64,000 nucleotides of DNA from Castellaniella hirudinis (GTDB taxonomy: Bacteria; Pseudomonadota; Gammaproteobacteria; Burkholderiales; Burkholderiaceae_B): assembly GCF_042651965.1 (NCBI RefSeq), contig NZ_JBHSDY010000007.1, positions 124,001 through 188,000 of the forward strand, read 5' to 3'. Below, in pieces: positions 18,051 through 27,051 of the stretch (positions within the stretch are counted from its first letter, which is position 1; every line of letters starts with the position of its first letter). The notes beneath the pieces were generated by a model. The model worked only from the letters and a program-made list of their open reading frames with translations. It made no database searches and was not told where the DNA came from. The position numbers and the translations under genes are program-made.

Positions 18051-19067
18051 ATGTCAGTCTTGAAACACTCATTGAAGGCAGTATTCACGGGGCTCGCACT
18101 GGTCGCATTCGCGAGCTCGGCCTGGGCTGCAACAACGTTGCGCCTGTCAACGCTGGACAAACCCGGCTCCGATGGTGAAATCGCGGCTCAAGAGTTGGCA
18201 AAGCGAGTCGAAGCCGGCACCGATGGCCGAGTGAAGATCAAGGTCTATCCGGCCAGCCAACTGGGCGATTGGGTCGAGGTCCACGATCAGGTGGTGGGCG
18301 GCGCAGTCGATATCGCCATGCAGCCTCTGGCCACCTCGTCGGATCGGCGCTTGGCAATCGGCTGGTTCCCTTACCTGTACACCAGCTACGAAGAAGCTGA
18401 AAAGGCCAATATCCGTGGCGGCTTCGTCGATGAAATCGTCAGCCAGGTCACGGCCGATCAAGGGCTGAAGCTGCTGGGGATCTTCGGCGTCGGCATGGGC
18501 GGCGCAGGCTTTGCAAAGGACGTCGCCGATCCCGGCAATCCAGATGTGAAGCGCACGCTGAAGGTTCGTGTATGGCCAGGCGGCACCACGCACCGCGTCA
18601 TGATGGAACGCTTCGGCTACAGCGTCGCCACCGTGCCCTGGGCGGAACTGTTCACCGCCATGCAGACCGGGGTGGTGGACGGGCAGATCGGCGGCACCGC
18701 CGAAATGACCTATGACAACCTCAAAGAAGCGACCAAGACCTGGGTCCAGTTCAACGACCACTTTGAAAGCAACTGGATTTTCATGAATGCCAAGCGTTTC
18801 CAATCCCTGGATCCTGCAGACCAGAAGGTGCTGGAAGACGTGGGGCAGCAAATCACCAAGGAACGCTTTGCTCAACTCAAGGTACGGGATGCCGAGCAAT
18901 TGCAGCGCTTGAAGGACTTCGGCGTCAAGGTCGTGGAACTGGATCAGGCTCAACTCGACGCACTGTCCAAGGCCGTGCGCAGCGACGTCTGGCCAAAGAT
19001 CGCCGATGAGCTGGGTGACGAGGCCTATCAACGCGTCAAGCAGGCGGTGGGTTCAGGCGGCTCCTGA
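18051..19067 (+). CDS. TRAP transporter solute-binding protein, DctP family
   Basis: This 338-residue periplasmic binding protein has a signal peptide (about 1-26, ending SSAWA|ATT). The DctP-family binding arginine lies in TLKVRVWPGG, and the helix-strand segment ATVPWAELFTAMQTGVVDGQ follows. It delivers a carboxylate-bearing ligand to the DctQM permease encoded downstream. The neighbours (FAD amino-acid oxidoreductase, Asp/Glu racemase-family enzyme, MocR regulator) suggest an amino-acid or related acid as ligand, which is inference. A hairpin in the 73-nt gap to dctQ may boost binding-protein levels over the permease. Confidence 0.94.
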   Translation: MSVLKHSLKAVFTGLALVAFASSAWAATTLRLSTLDKPGSDGEIAAQELAKRVEAGTDGRVKIKVYPASQLGDWVEVHDQVVGGAVDIAMQPLATSSDRRLAIGWFPYLYTSYEEAEKANIRGGFVDEIVSQVTADQGLKLLGIFGVGMGGAGFAKDVADPGNPDVKRTLKVRVWPGGTTHRVMMERFGYSVATVPWAELFTAMQTGVVDGQIGGTAEMTYDNLKEATKTWVQFNDHFESNWIFMNAKRFQSLDPADQKVLEDVGQQITKERFAQLKVRDAEQLQRLKDFGVKVVELDQAQLDALSKAVRSDVWPKIADELGDEAYQRVKQAVGSGGS

Positions 19068-19072
19068 ACACC

Positions 19073-19089
19073 CCCGGCACAGGGCCGGG
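19073..19089 (+). other. Small intercistronic hairpin between dctP and dctQ
   Basis: CCCGGC (19073-19078) pairs with GCCGGG (19084-19089) around a 5-nt loop. No T run follows, so it is more likely a transcript-stabilising structure than a terminator. Confidence 0.35.
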
Positions 19090-19140
19090 CCGTAGCCGGG
19101 CAGGCGCGGCCCACGAACCAATAGACCAGAGGAAGACGTG

Positions 19141-19704
19141 ATGGAACCCTCCCCCTCAGGTGATCCCCTGTCCGCGATGCGGCTTGCTCGCGACCGGGTG
19201 CAGGCGCAGCGCGAACAGCGTGCGGCCCGCCCGGGCCGGCTGATCATGCTGCAACGCTGCGTGATGGTCGCGACCGGGGTCGCCGTAACCACGCTGATGT
19301 CCATCCAGATCGTCACGCGATACCTGTTCGGCTTCAGCATCTACGGCATCGAAGAATTGATGAGCTTCATCGCCGTCTGGCTCTATTTCATCGGCAGCGC
19401 ACACGGCGCCTGGGGCCGGGGCCAGATTTCGGCCAGCCTGCTGGACGTCGCGCTGCCGTTCGGGCAAATGCAACAAGCCTGCCGCACGCTGGCCTGCCTG
19501 GTGACAACAGTGCTGTGCGGCTGGATGACCGTGTGGTCGGCGCAATATTTTCTGAACTCGGTGCACCGGCACCTGATGTCCCTGGAGGTCGGCATCCCCA
19601 TGGCCTGGGTCAATATCTCAATGCCGATTGGCCTGGCGCTGATGACGTTTTACTTCCTGATTGAAACCCTGGAAGAATTCTCGATTTTGCGGGGACGCAC
19701 ATGA
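19141..19704 (+). CDS. TRAP transporter small permease, DctQ family
   Basis: DctQ-type small membrane subunit (187 residues) with four predicted helices. The conserved segment EELMSFIAVWLYFIGSAHGA is present. It pairs with DctM to form the transport unit. The N-terminal ~35 residues before the first helix are longer and more charged than usual. ATG at 19141 is preferred over the in-frame GTG three nucleotides upstream because AGGA at 19130-19133 is spaced correctly for the ATG. The stop overlaps the dctM start (ATGA). Confidence 0.9.
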   Translation: MEPSPSGDPLSAMRLARDRVQAQREQRAARPGRLIMLQRCVMVATGVAVTTLMSIQIVTRYLFGFSIYGIEELMSFIAVWLYFIGSAHGAWGRGQISASLLDVALPFGQMQQACRTLACLVTTVLCGWMTVWSAQYFLNSVHRHLMSLEVGIPMAWVNISMPIGLALMTFYFLIETLEEFSILRGRT

Positions 19705-21005
19705 GCAGTCTGATCATCATCGACACCCTGGTGCTCATCGCGCTGCTTGTGATGGGCGTCCCGGTGCCCCTGAGCTTTGCCGGTGCCGTGCTGGTGCTGG
19801 TCTGTTTCGGCGACCTGGGCAATGCAGCTTTCCTGATCGGCGCGGGCTACGGCAAGGTTTCCTCGGTCATCGTCATCGCGCTGCCCCTCTACATCCTGGC
19901 CGGCAACCTGATGAGCCAGGGCGGGATCGCCAACCGGCTGATTGACTTCGCCGACAGCATCTTCGGCAGAATGCGGGGCGGGCTGGGCATCGTCGTGGTC
20001 ATCACGACCGCCGTGTTCGGCGCCATCTCGGGCATGGCGACCTCGGCGGTCGCAGCGATCGGCACCATCATGATCCCGCGCATGGTCGAGCGAGGCTATG
20101 ACCGCGCCTACGCCACCACCCTGGTAGCGGCTTCATCCGTCCTGGCCTTGCTGATCCCGCCCAGTGCGTCGATGATTCTGTACGGCTGGGTCACCGGCAC
20201 CTCAATTGCGGCGTCGTTCCTGGCACCGATCATTCCTGGGCTGCTGCTGATCCTGCTGTTCATCTTCTGGAACCGGGTGTTCGCCAGCCGGATGAGGATC
20301 GAGCAGACCCAGGCGCCTGCCGGGATGACGCCGTTCCAGAACGTCCGCGCCAAGGGCCGCCGCGCAAGCTGGGCCCTGCTGATGCCGATGGTCATCCTGG
20401 GCTGCATCTACGGCGGTGTCACCACCCCGACCGAGGCGGCGGCCATCGCCGTCGTCTACGCGATCCCGGTCAGTCTGTTCATCTACCGCGACCTGAAACC
20501 GAAAGGCTTGTGGCAGGTATTCTGGTACAGCGCCGAGACCACGGGCGTCCTGATGATCCTGGTCTTCTTCGCAGCCATGTTCAGCCGCCTGCTGACCATG
20601 GAAAACGTCCCCCAGCAGATCCTGGAAGTCTTTCTGATGGTCAGCGACAACCCCATCGTGCTGCTTCTGCTGGTCAATCTCTTTCTGATCATGATCGGAA
20701 TGCTGATGGAGGACGTCAGCGGGATCCTGCTGGCGGCGCCGATGCTGCTGCCCGTCATCAAAGAAATCGGCATGGATCCGGTACAGTTCGCGGCCATCAT
20801 CGCCACCAATCTCGGTATGGGGCTGATCACACCGCCCACGGCACCCATCCTGTATTTCGCGGCACTGGTTGGCAAAGCCCCCTTGGCACCCATGCTGCGT
20901 TACATGCTGGTCTTCGTCTTTCTGGCGTACCTGCCCGTCGTGCTGCTGACCACCTACATCCCGGAACTTTCATTATTCCTGCCACGCCTGCTGCTCGGCA
21001 GATAA
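19701..21005 (+). CDS. TRAP transporter large permease, DctM family
   Basis: This 434-residue DctM-type subunit has twelve or so hydrophobic segments and forms the ion-coupled elevator core of the TRAP transporter. Family marks include FGAISGMATSAVAAIGTIMI, the loop VTTPTEAAAIAVVYAI, and GLITPPTAPILYFAALVG near the C-terminus. The start overlaps the dctQ stop by 4 nt. The oxidoreductase gene starts 6 nt after the stop, so the cluster is one transcription unit. Confidence 0.95.
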   Translation: MSSLIIIDTLVLIALLVMGVPVPLSFAGAVLVLVCFGDLGNAAFLIGAGYGKVSSVIVIALPLYILAGNLMSQGGIANRLIDFADSIFGRMRGGLGIVVVITTAVFGAISGMATSAVAAIGTIMIPRMVERGYDRAYATTLVAASSVLALLIPPSASMILYGWVTGTSIAASFLAPIIPGLLLILLFIFWNRVFASRMRIEQTQAPAGMTPFQNVRAKGRRASWALLMPMVILGCIYGGVTTPTEAAAIAVVYAIPVSLFIYRDLKPKGLWQVFWYSAETTGVLMILVFFAAMFSRLLTMENVPQQILEVFLMVSDNPIVLLLLVNLFLIMIGMLMEDVSGILLAAPMLLPVIKEIGMDPVQFAAIIATNLGMGLITPPTAPILYFAALVGKAPLAPMLRYMLVFVFLAYLPVVLLTTYIPELSLFLPRLLLGR

Positions 21006-21011
21006 CACACG

Positions 21012-22319
21012 ATGCCACACACGACACCACACATGGCCTGGCCGGAACTGACCCCGGCAGGCGCGGATGACAGAAAACGGGTGGTCGTAGCGGGCGCAGG
21101 CTTGGTGGGACTGTCCTGTGCCCTCTGGCTGCAGCGCGCCGGTCACGAAGTCTTTCTCGCAGACCGCCACACGCCGGACGAAACCCAGGCGTACCGGCAC
21201 TCGGCCAGTTACGGCAATGCCTGCACCATCGCCTTCGGCGCCTGCCTGCCCGTCGCCATGCCCGGCATCCTCGGCCAGGTCCCGGGCATGCTGCTGGACC
21301 GGGCCAGCCCTCTGTCCATTTTCTGGCGCGATCTACCGCAGCTTGCCCCCTGGCTGATGTCCTTCGTACACGCCAGCCGCAGGGACCAGGTTGACCGGAT
21401 CGTCACGGTGCTGGGCGCCCTGCTGCGCGCCACGGAACCGGGGCTGGAGCCTCTGATCACAGCCGCCGGCGCCACCGGCTTGTTGCGGCGAACGGGTTGC
21501 CTGTACCTGTACCGCAACGAAACAGAATTTCTTCAGGCCCAGACAGGGATCGCCTTGCGTGAACGTGAAGGCGTGCGCATGAGCATCCTGAACGCGGCTG
21601 AAATCCAGGCACGCGAGCCACATCTGGCCCCGCTGTATCACAAAGGGCTCGAATTCCTGGACGCCTACAGCATCGATACGCCACGCGCCTATGCACTGGC
21701 CCTCTACACCCTGTTTCTACAGCAGGGCGGGCATTTTCTGCGCGGAGAGGTTCAGGGGGCGACACGCACATCTGAGGCGTTGACGGTCCTGTTGGGCGAC
21801 CGGACACAGCAGGCCGATCGCCTGGTCATCGCCGCAGGTGCCTGGTCGGGCCGTCTGGCGGCCCGAGTGGGTGACCGCGTCCGACTGAACACGGAACGCG
21901 GCTACCACGTCCTGTTCCCGCACGCGGGCACGCTGCTGAGCGCACCGACATGCTACCCGGCACACGGCTTCTACATGACGCCCTTGGGCGAAGGGCTGCG
22001 GGTGGCTGGCACGGTCGAACTGGGCGGCCTGGATCAGCCCGCCCGCCGCGTCCGGACCGACGTGATCGCCCGCAAGACCCAAACCTTATTGCCGGATGTC
22101 GGGGCCGCAACCGATACCTGGCTCGGCTTCAGGCCCTCCATGCCGGACTCCCTGCCGGTGATCGGCCCCTCGCCGACGGACCCGCGCATCATTCACGCCT
22201 ACGGGCACGGTCACATCGGCCTGACCCTCTCGGGCATCACGGGGCGCATCGTCGCCCACCTGATCAACGGACAGAACACACCCATCGACCTGCACCCCCT
22301 CAGGCCCAACCGGTTCTAA
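21012..22319 (+). CDS. FAD-dependent oxidoreductase, DadA-like (D-amino acid dehydrogenase family)
   Basis: A 435-residue DAO-superfamily enzyme. The dinucleotide-binding motif VVVAGAGLVGLSCALWLQRA is near residues 23-43. The C-terminal family segment DSLPVIGPSPTD and YGHGHIGLTLSG match D-amino acid dehydrogenase DadA and relatives, which oxidise D-amino acids to 2-oxo acids at the membrane. It sits in an operon with a TRAP transporter and an Asp/Glu racemase-family enzyme, so imported amino acid could be racemised and then oxidised. The exact substrate is not determinable; sarcosine- or proline-type relatives share the fold. About 20 residues precede the FAD motif, and Met8 is an alternative start. 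Confidence 0.88.
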   Translation: MPHTTPHMAWPELTPAGADDRKRVVVAGAGLVGLSCALWLQRAGHEVFLADRHTPDETQAYRHSASYGNACTIAFGACLPVAMPGILGQVPGMLLDRASPLSIFWRDLPQLAPWLMSFVHASRRDQVDRIVTVLGALLRATEPGLEPLITAAGATGLLRRTGCLYLYRNETEFLQAQTGIALREREGVRMSILNAAEIQAREPHLAPLYHKGLEFLDAYSIDTPRAYALALYTLFLQQGGHFLRGEVQGATRTSEALTVLLGDRTQQADRLVIAAGAWSGRLAARVGDRVRLNTERGYHVLFPHAGTLLSAPTCYPAHGFYMTPLGEGLRVAGTVELGGLDQPARRVRTDVIARKTQTLLPDVGAATDTWLGFRPSMPDSLPVIGPSPTDPRIIHAYGHGHIGLTLSGITGRIVAHLINGQNTPIDLHPLRPNRF

Positions 22320-22331
22320 AGGAAAAACCAA

Positions 22332-23069
22332 ATGCCGCGCTACATCGTCAGACGACAAGCGGAAAGCTATGGCCATGACATCGGCATCTTGCTGCTGGAC
22401 TGCCGCACCCCCTTCATCCCCGGGGATGTGGGCAATGCGCGCACCTATGGATTCCCCGTCCTTTACCGGACGATGCCGGGCGTCACTCTGGACCGCCTGA
22501 TCAACCAGGCGGATCGCTCAATGGAACAGGTGATCGTCGAAAATGCCCGCACATTGGAGCAATCGGGTGTCTGCGCCATCACCAGCGATTGCGGCTACAT
22601 GATGCATTTCCAGGAAGTTGTCGCCGCCAGCGTGCAAATCCCGGTGATGCTCTCCAGCCTGCTCCAGCTACCGTTCGTCAGCGCCATGCTGGGTCCGGAT
22701 CAGGCTGTCGGCCTGATCTGCGCCAACCGACAGCGTCTGACGGAGGATCTGCTGGCCCCCTTGCGTGCCTCAATGCGTTGCAACCTGCACATCACCGGCC
22801 TGGAACACGCACCGAACTTCCGTGGCCCCATCCTGGACGAAACCGACGTCCTGGACTCCGACGCCATCGAAGGCGAAGTGGTCGCGGCAGCGCTTGATCT
22901 GAAGCGCGAGCATCCGGAAATCGAGGCCTGGCTGCTCGAATGCTCCAACCTGCCGCCCTATGCACATGCGGTCCAGGCGGCAACAGGTAAGCCGGTCTTC
23001 GACTTCGTCACCATGATCAACTCGGTCCAGGCCGCCGCCCGGCGCCAACCGTTCAACGGATACTACTGA
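22332..23069 (+). CDS. Aspartate/glutamate racemase superfamily protein
   Basis: This 245-residue protein is of the Asp/Glu/hydantoin racemase superfamily, which uses a cysteine pair to invert or decarboxylate alpha-carbon centres without a cofactor. The two candidate catalytic cysteines are C87 (ITSDCGYMM) and C204 (LLECSNLPPYA), at the usual spacing. The N-terminal segment GDVGNARTYGFPV is shared by a subgroup often annotated only as racemase-family. It follows the DadA-like gene after 12 nt (good AAAGGA site) and its end overlaps convergent thpR by 7 nt. Real substrate unknown. Confidence 0.85.
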   Translation: MPRYIVRRQAESYGHDIGILLLDCRTPFIPGDVGNARTYGFPVLYRTMPGVTLDRLINQADRSMEQVIVENARTLEQSGVCAITSDCGYMMHFQEVVAASVQIPVMLSSLLQLPFVSAMLGPDQAVGLICANRQRLTEDLLAPLRASMRCNLHITGLEHAPNFRGPILDETDVLDSDAIEGEVVAAALDLKREHPEIEAWLLECSNLPPYAHAVQAATGKPVFDFVTMINSVQAAARRQPFNGYY

Positions 23070-23641
23070 TTCCGATCCGGCGCCAGCGCGCATTCGGCCA
23101 GGACTTCATAAAAAGACCCATCCGGGCGCGGCGCCGAGGCCGCCAGCACGCAGCGGCGCGGCGTCCAGTCCAGGGGCTCGGGTATCGGCAGCGCATCCAG
23201 ATCGCCCGGCGCCGCCCGCCGCAACAAGGACACGTGCGGGCGGAAAGGTTCGTCCGGCCGGCCGAACCCCCGGCGCGCCAGCGCCCGCCACAGCCATCCA
23301 TGCAGCGCATCCAGCCAGGGCGTCGTCGCCGACGGGCCGGCCCAGACGATCTGAGGGCCGCGAAAACGTCCGTAGCGGTCCAGGCGCAGGGTGCCGCCGA
23401 TCAAGGGGGCTTCGTCCAGCAGGGCCGCCAGTTCCGCCACCCGGTCGTGGGGCACCAGACCCAGGAAAGCCAGGGTCAGGTGCAGGGTGTCGGGCTGCAT
23501 GACACGCCCGCCGAACGCCGCATGGGCGCACTGCGCCCAGCCGGACAAGGCCTGAACGGTCGCTTCATCCGGCCACAGGGCGAAAAACACGCGGCGGCCG
23601 GCGGCCTCGCCCCGGGACGTACGGGTCGGACCGCCCGTCAT
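23063..23641 (-). CDS. thpR: RNA 2',3'-cyclic phosphodiesterase (LigT/2H family)
   Basis: A 192-residue 2H phosphoesterase that opens 2',3'-cyclic phosphates on RNA ends. Both HxTx-type motifs are visible: HLTLAF in the N-terminal half and HVSLL in the C-terminal half (the Thr is Ser in the second, which is common). The segment VFFALWPDEATVQAL is the family N-terminus. It is the last gene of a tightly coupled operon: its ATG overlaps the stop of the cation-proton antiporter by 4 nt. The link of an RNA-end enzyme with ion antiporters is probably operon hitch-hiking. Confidence 0.92.
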   Translation of the reverse strand: MTGGPTRTSRGEAAGRRVFFALWPDEATVQALSGWAQCAHAAFGGRVMQPDTLHLTLAFLGLVPHDRVAELAALLDEAPLIGGTLRLDRYGRFRGPQIVWAGPSATTPWLDALHGWLWRALARRGFGRPDEPFRPHVSLLRRAAPGDLDALPIPEPLDWTPRRCVLAASAPRPDGSFYEVLAECALAPDRNQ

Positions 23642-25482
23642 GATCCCCCCGGCACAGGCGCGGACGCGGCGGACGGCGCGGCCTCGGTCGTCTCATCCTC
23701 GTGCAAACCGATGATGATCCAGCCAGCGACGGGCTGCAGTTCCTGGTCCAGCGTGAACGGCTGCGCGTAGCCCTTGGGATTCAGCGCAAAGAGCGGGATC
23801 ACGGCATGGTCCGGGCGGGCGGCCAGGAACTGCGCGAAATCGAAGCTGTCCGACAGGCGCGTGGCTTTGATCCGGGCGCCGGCCGCCAGCCGGGCGGACA
23901 GATTCCAGTAGCCCAGATCGGGGGCGAACAAGGTGCGGCCGCGATAGGCCGCATCCAGCAGATGCTTTTCGGCCTGACCGGCATCCCGCGACCGGGGCAG
24001 GCTGAAGACCTTGCGCTTGCCGAACTCGTCGCGGGCGCGCGCCGTGATCACCTGATTGGCCTCATCGCGCGCCCCCAGGGCCAGCAGGCGGCCCAGGCCG
24101 GTGGTGTCGAGGTTGCGCTGGGCATGCTCGGAGACCGGATTGCCGTGATAGGTGGGCAGGCCCATCATGCGGGCAAGCGACAGGCTGTACCAGTCGCTGT
24201 CGCACAGGCGCACCGGCACGCCCTGCTCGTGCAGCGCCTGGCCGATGGCCCGGGCCACCGGGTTGGCGCCCGCGATCAGGAACCCCACCCGGTCCGGCTC
24301 GGCCGCCTTCAGCAGGCGCGCCACGGGCCGCGCGGTCAGGCTCTGCCAGATCACCGTGCCGATGATCAGCAGAAACGTCATCGGCAGCAGCCGGTCGGCG
24401 TGGGGCACGTCCATCTTCTCCAACCGCAGGGCGAACAGGGCGGACACCGCCGCCGCCACGATGCCGCGCGGCGCAATCCAGGCCAACAGGCTGCGTTCGC
24501 GCCAGTTCAGTCCCGATCCCCAGGTGGAAAACAGCACCTTCAGCGGCCGCCCGACCCACAGCATCACCACCAGCACCGCCAGCGCGGGCCAGCCCAGATC
24601 GAACAACTGGCTGGGCGCCACGCGCGCCGCCAGCAGAATGAACAGCGCCGACAGCAGGATCTGACTGAGCGTTTCCTTGAACTCCAGGATGTCGCGCACC
24701 GGCACGCCCGGCCGGTTCGCCAGCCAGATGCCCATGACGGTCACGGCCAGCAGGCCGGATTCGTGCTCCAGCGCGTTGGACAGGGCGAAAGCGCCGAACA
24801 CCAGCGCCAGCACCGACAGATTGATCAGGGAGTCCGGCACCCAGCCGCGCCGCAGCAGCGTGCCCAGCAACCAGCCGGCGGCCACCCCGACGCACAAGCC
24901 CACGACCAAGGTGGCGCCGAAGGCCCAGAGGGCATGGCTCCATTCGTGGGTCATGCGCAGGGCCACCATCAGGTCGTAGGACACGACCGCCAGCAGGGCG
25001 CCGATCGGATCGATCAGGATGCCTTCCCAGCGCAAGGCATGGGCCACGGGCGCCACGGGGCGCACGGTCTTGAGCAGCGGCGCGATGACGGTCGGCCCGG
25101 TCACGGCCGTGATGGCGCCGAACAGGACGGCCAGGTCCCAGGGAAAATCCAGGAAGACATGCACCGCCACGGCCGCCACGGCCCAGGCGATCAGCGTACC
25201 GCCCGTCACCAGCCGCCGCACCACCCGCTCCAGTCCGCGCGTCTGGTGGAATTCCAGCGTCAGGCTGCCTTCGAACAGAATCACCGCCACCGACAGGGAC
25301 ACGAGGGGAAACAGCAGATCGCCGAACAGGGCGTCCGGGTCCAGCCAGCCGGCCAACGGCCCCACGGCAATGCCCGCCAGCAGCAGAAACAGAATCGCCG
25401 GCACCCGCAGGCGCCAGGCCAGCCACTGGGCCCCCATGGCGGTCAGGCCGATCCCGGCCAGCATCAGTTCAGGACTGGGCAT
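23638..25482 (-). CDS. CPA-family cation:proton antiporter with C-terminal TrkA-N/RCK-like domain
   Basis: A 614-residue membrane antiporter. About 12 helices fill residues 1-390, including FEGSLTLEFHQTRGLERV and the CPA1-like core GAITAVTGPTVIAPLLK. A cytosolic Rossmann-like TrkA-N domain begins VGFLIAGANPVARAIGQAL and ends with a TrkA-C-like region. It probably exchanges Na+ or K+ for H+ under nucleotide control. The start at 25482 is preferred because GGAGGAG lies about 9 nt upstream; this overlaps the ClC gene end by 14 nt. The stop overlaps thpR. Confidence 0.9.
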   Translation of the reverse strand: MPSPELMLAGIGLTAMGAQWLAWRLRVPAILFLLLAGIAVGPLAGWLDPDALFGDLLFPLVSLSVAVILFEGSLTLEFHQTRGLERVVRRLVTGGTLIAWAVAAVAVHVFLDFPWDLAVLFGAITAVTGPTVIAPLLKTVRPVAPVAHALRWEGILIDPIGALLAVVSYDLMVALRMTHEWSHALWAFGATLVVGLCVGVAAGWLLGTLLRRGWVPDSLINLSVLALVFGAFALSNALEHESGLLAVTVMGIWLANRPGVPVRDILEFKETLSQILLSALFILLAARVAPSQLFDLGWPALAVLVVMLWVGRPLKVLFSTWGSGLNWRERSLLAWIAPRGIVAAAVSALFALRLEKMDVPHADRLLPMTFLLIIGTVIWQSLTARPVARLLKAAEPDRVGFLIAGANPVARAIGQALHEQGVPVRLCDSDWYSLSLARMMGLPTYHGNPVSEHAQRNLDTTGLGRLLALGARDEANQVITARARDEFGKRKVFSLPRSRDAGQAEKHLLDAAYRGRTLFAPDLGYWNLSARLAAGARIKATRLSDSFDFAQFLAARPDHAVIPLFALNPKGYAQPFTLDQELQPVAGWIIIGLHEDETTEAAPSAASAPVPGGS

Positions 25483-26899
25483 CGTTCCGGTCTCCTCCGT
25501 CGGCGGACCGCCCGGCACCCAGCCAGGCCCGCCAGCCTCGCGTCTGCATCTGGCGCCAGCCCTTGAGCAGGCCGTAGGACAGGCGCGTCTTTTCCTGGCC
25601 GACCGGGATGTCGGGCCGCACCCGCATCCAGGATGACTTGGCGTATCCCAGGCGCTGGTCCGGATAGACGCTGCGGTGGCCGATGATCAGGTATGCGGCG
25701 ATGGCCGAACCGGCCGCGTACAGTGTGCCGACCGCGCCGCCGAACAGTTCAACCCCCATCAGGATGGCGGCCAGCGGCGTGTTCGACGCGGCAGCCACCA
25801 CCGAGACCAATCCCACGGCGGCGCCCAGCGTAGGACTGATGCCGAACAAATGCGCGAAGGCGTTGCCCGCCACGGCGCCGATGACGAACTGCGGCGTGAC
25901 GATGCCGCCGTAGAACCCCGAGCCCAGCGTCACCGCCACCAGGATCGTCTTCCACAAGAAACCGGCGTAGGGCATGGTCTCGCCCGCCAGCGCCCGGTCC
26001 ATGAGCGGCAGGCTCAGGCCCAGATAGTCCGTGGGAATGGCGAAGGAAACCAGCAGCGCCAGCACCAACCCCCCCATCAGCGGCATCAGCGGCGGCCATA
26101 TGGCCCAACGGGCCTGCAGCCGATGGCAGGCGTTGCGCACGGCGTAGATCAGGTCCACGAACACGCGCGCCACCAGCCCGCACAGCATGCCGACCAGGAT
26201 GGTGCGCAGGAACAACGACTCGGAAAACACCGGCAGCACGTCGACGGCGTAATGCTCGTAGGGAATGCCCAGCGCCTTGCTGACCTGGTACGAAGTCACC
26301 CCCGCGATCAGCGCAGGAAACAGGAAATCGTGCCGGATACGGCCGATGATCAGCATTTCCACCCCGTACAGGGCGCCGGCAATGGGTGTGCCGAACACGC
26401 TGGCGAAGCCGGCGCTGACACCGCAGGCCACGATGCGCTGGCGCAGATCGGCGTTCAGGCGGAACACCTGACCGATCACGGCGCCCAGGGACGCCCCCAG
26501 ATGCGAGCAAGGGCCTTCCTTGCCGGCCGAACCGCCGCTGGCCAGGGTGATGACGGCCGCCACCGGCTTGATCCACAGGGTACGCCAGGGCATGCGGCCG
26601 CCCTGCTCGTGCACGGCGGCGAAAATGGAATCCTTCAGGCCCGACGCCTCCAGGCGACGGCGCGCATAGCCCATCAGCAGGCCGTTTGCCAGGCCCGCCA
26701 GGGGCAGCAGGAGCCAATAGATCCAAAGGGGTACGGACTGGGTGCGGCCGGTCGAGAAGAACAGCACATGCAGGAACAGGCTGGTGCCGGCACCGACCAC
26801 CAGCCCGGTCAGGGAGGCCAGGATCAGCCATTGCAGCACCGTCGCCAGCATCACGGCGGGTTCCAGCAGATCGATACGGGGTGCGGAAGGCAGTTTCAT
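25469..26899 (-). CDS. ClC-family chloride channel/antiporter
   Basis: This 476-residue ClC membrane protein carries the GKEGP motif (SGGSAGKEGPCSHLGASLGA) with the gating glutamate and the C-terminal half signature GSGFYGGIVTPQFVIGA. A second glutamate in YGVEMLIIGRIRHDF aligns with the proton glutamate of the E. coli exchanger, so 2Cl-/H+ exchange rather than a pure channel is plausible (inference). No CBS domains follow. The first motif reads GGSAG rather than GSGIP, which may alter anion preference. It heads the ClC-antiporter-ThpR operon with overlapping genes. Confidence 0.93.
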   Translation of the reverse strand: MKLPSAPRIDLLEPAVMLATVLQWLILASLTGLVVGAGTSLFLHVLFFSTGRTQSVPLWIYWLLLPLAGLANGLLMGYARRRLEASGLKDSIFAAVHEQGGRMPWRTLWIKPVAAVITLASGGSAGKEGPCSHLGASLGAVIGQVFRLNADLRQRIVACGVSAGFASVFGTPIAGALYGVEMLIIGRIRHDFLFPALIAGVTSYQVSKALGIPYEHYAVDVLPVFSESLFLRTILVGMLCGLVARVFVDLIYAVRNACHRLQARWAIWPPLMPLMGGLVLALLVSFAIPTDYLGLSLPLMDRALAGETMPYAGFLWKTILVAVTLGSGFYGGIVTPQFVIGAVAGNAFAHLFGISPTLGAAVGLVSVVAAASNTPLAAILMGVELFGGAVGTLYAAGSAIAAYLIIGHRSVYPDQRLGYAKSSWMRVRPDIPVGQEKTRLSYGLLKGWRQMQTRGWRAWLGAGRSADGGDRNDAQS

Positions 26900-27051
26900 G
26901 GGACGGGCGGCGGACGCGTCCGGTGCAGGCCTGATCCAGGGCAGTATAGCAATCCCCTCTTTTTTCTAGGGTGATTACGGAGTGGTGCGACGGGCGACCC
27001 TTGGTACCATGCAGGTTCTCATCCCCATCGCAACAGAAGAGGAACCCAACC

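Noticed and set aside
19138..19140. GTG as the start of dctQ
   Set aside because: The AGGA site at 19130-19133 is spaced 7 nt from the ATG at 19141 and only 4 nt from the GTG.
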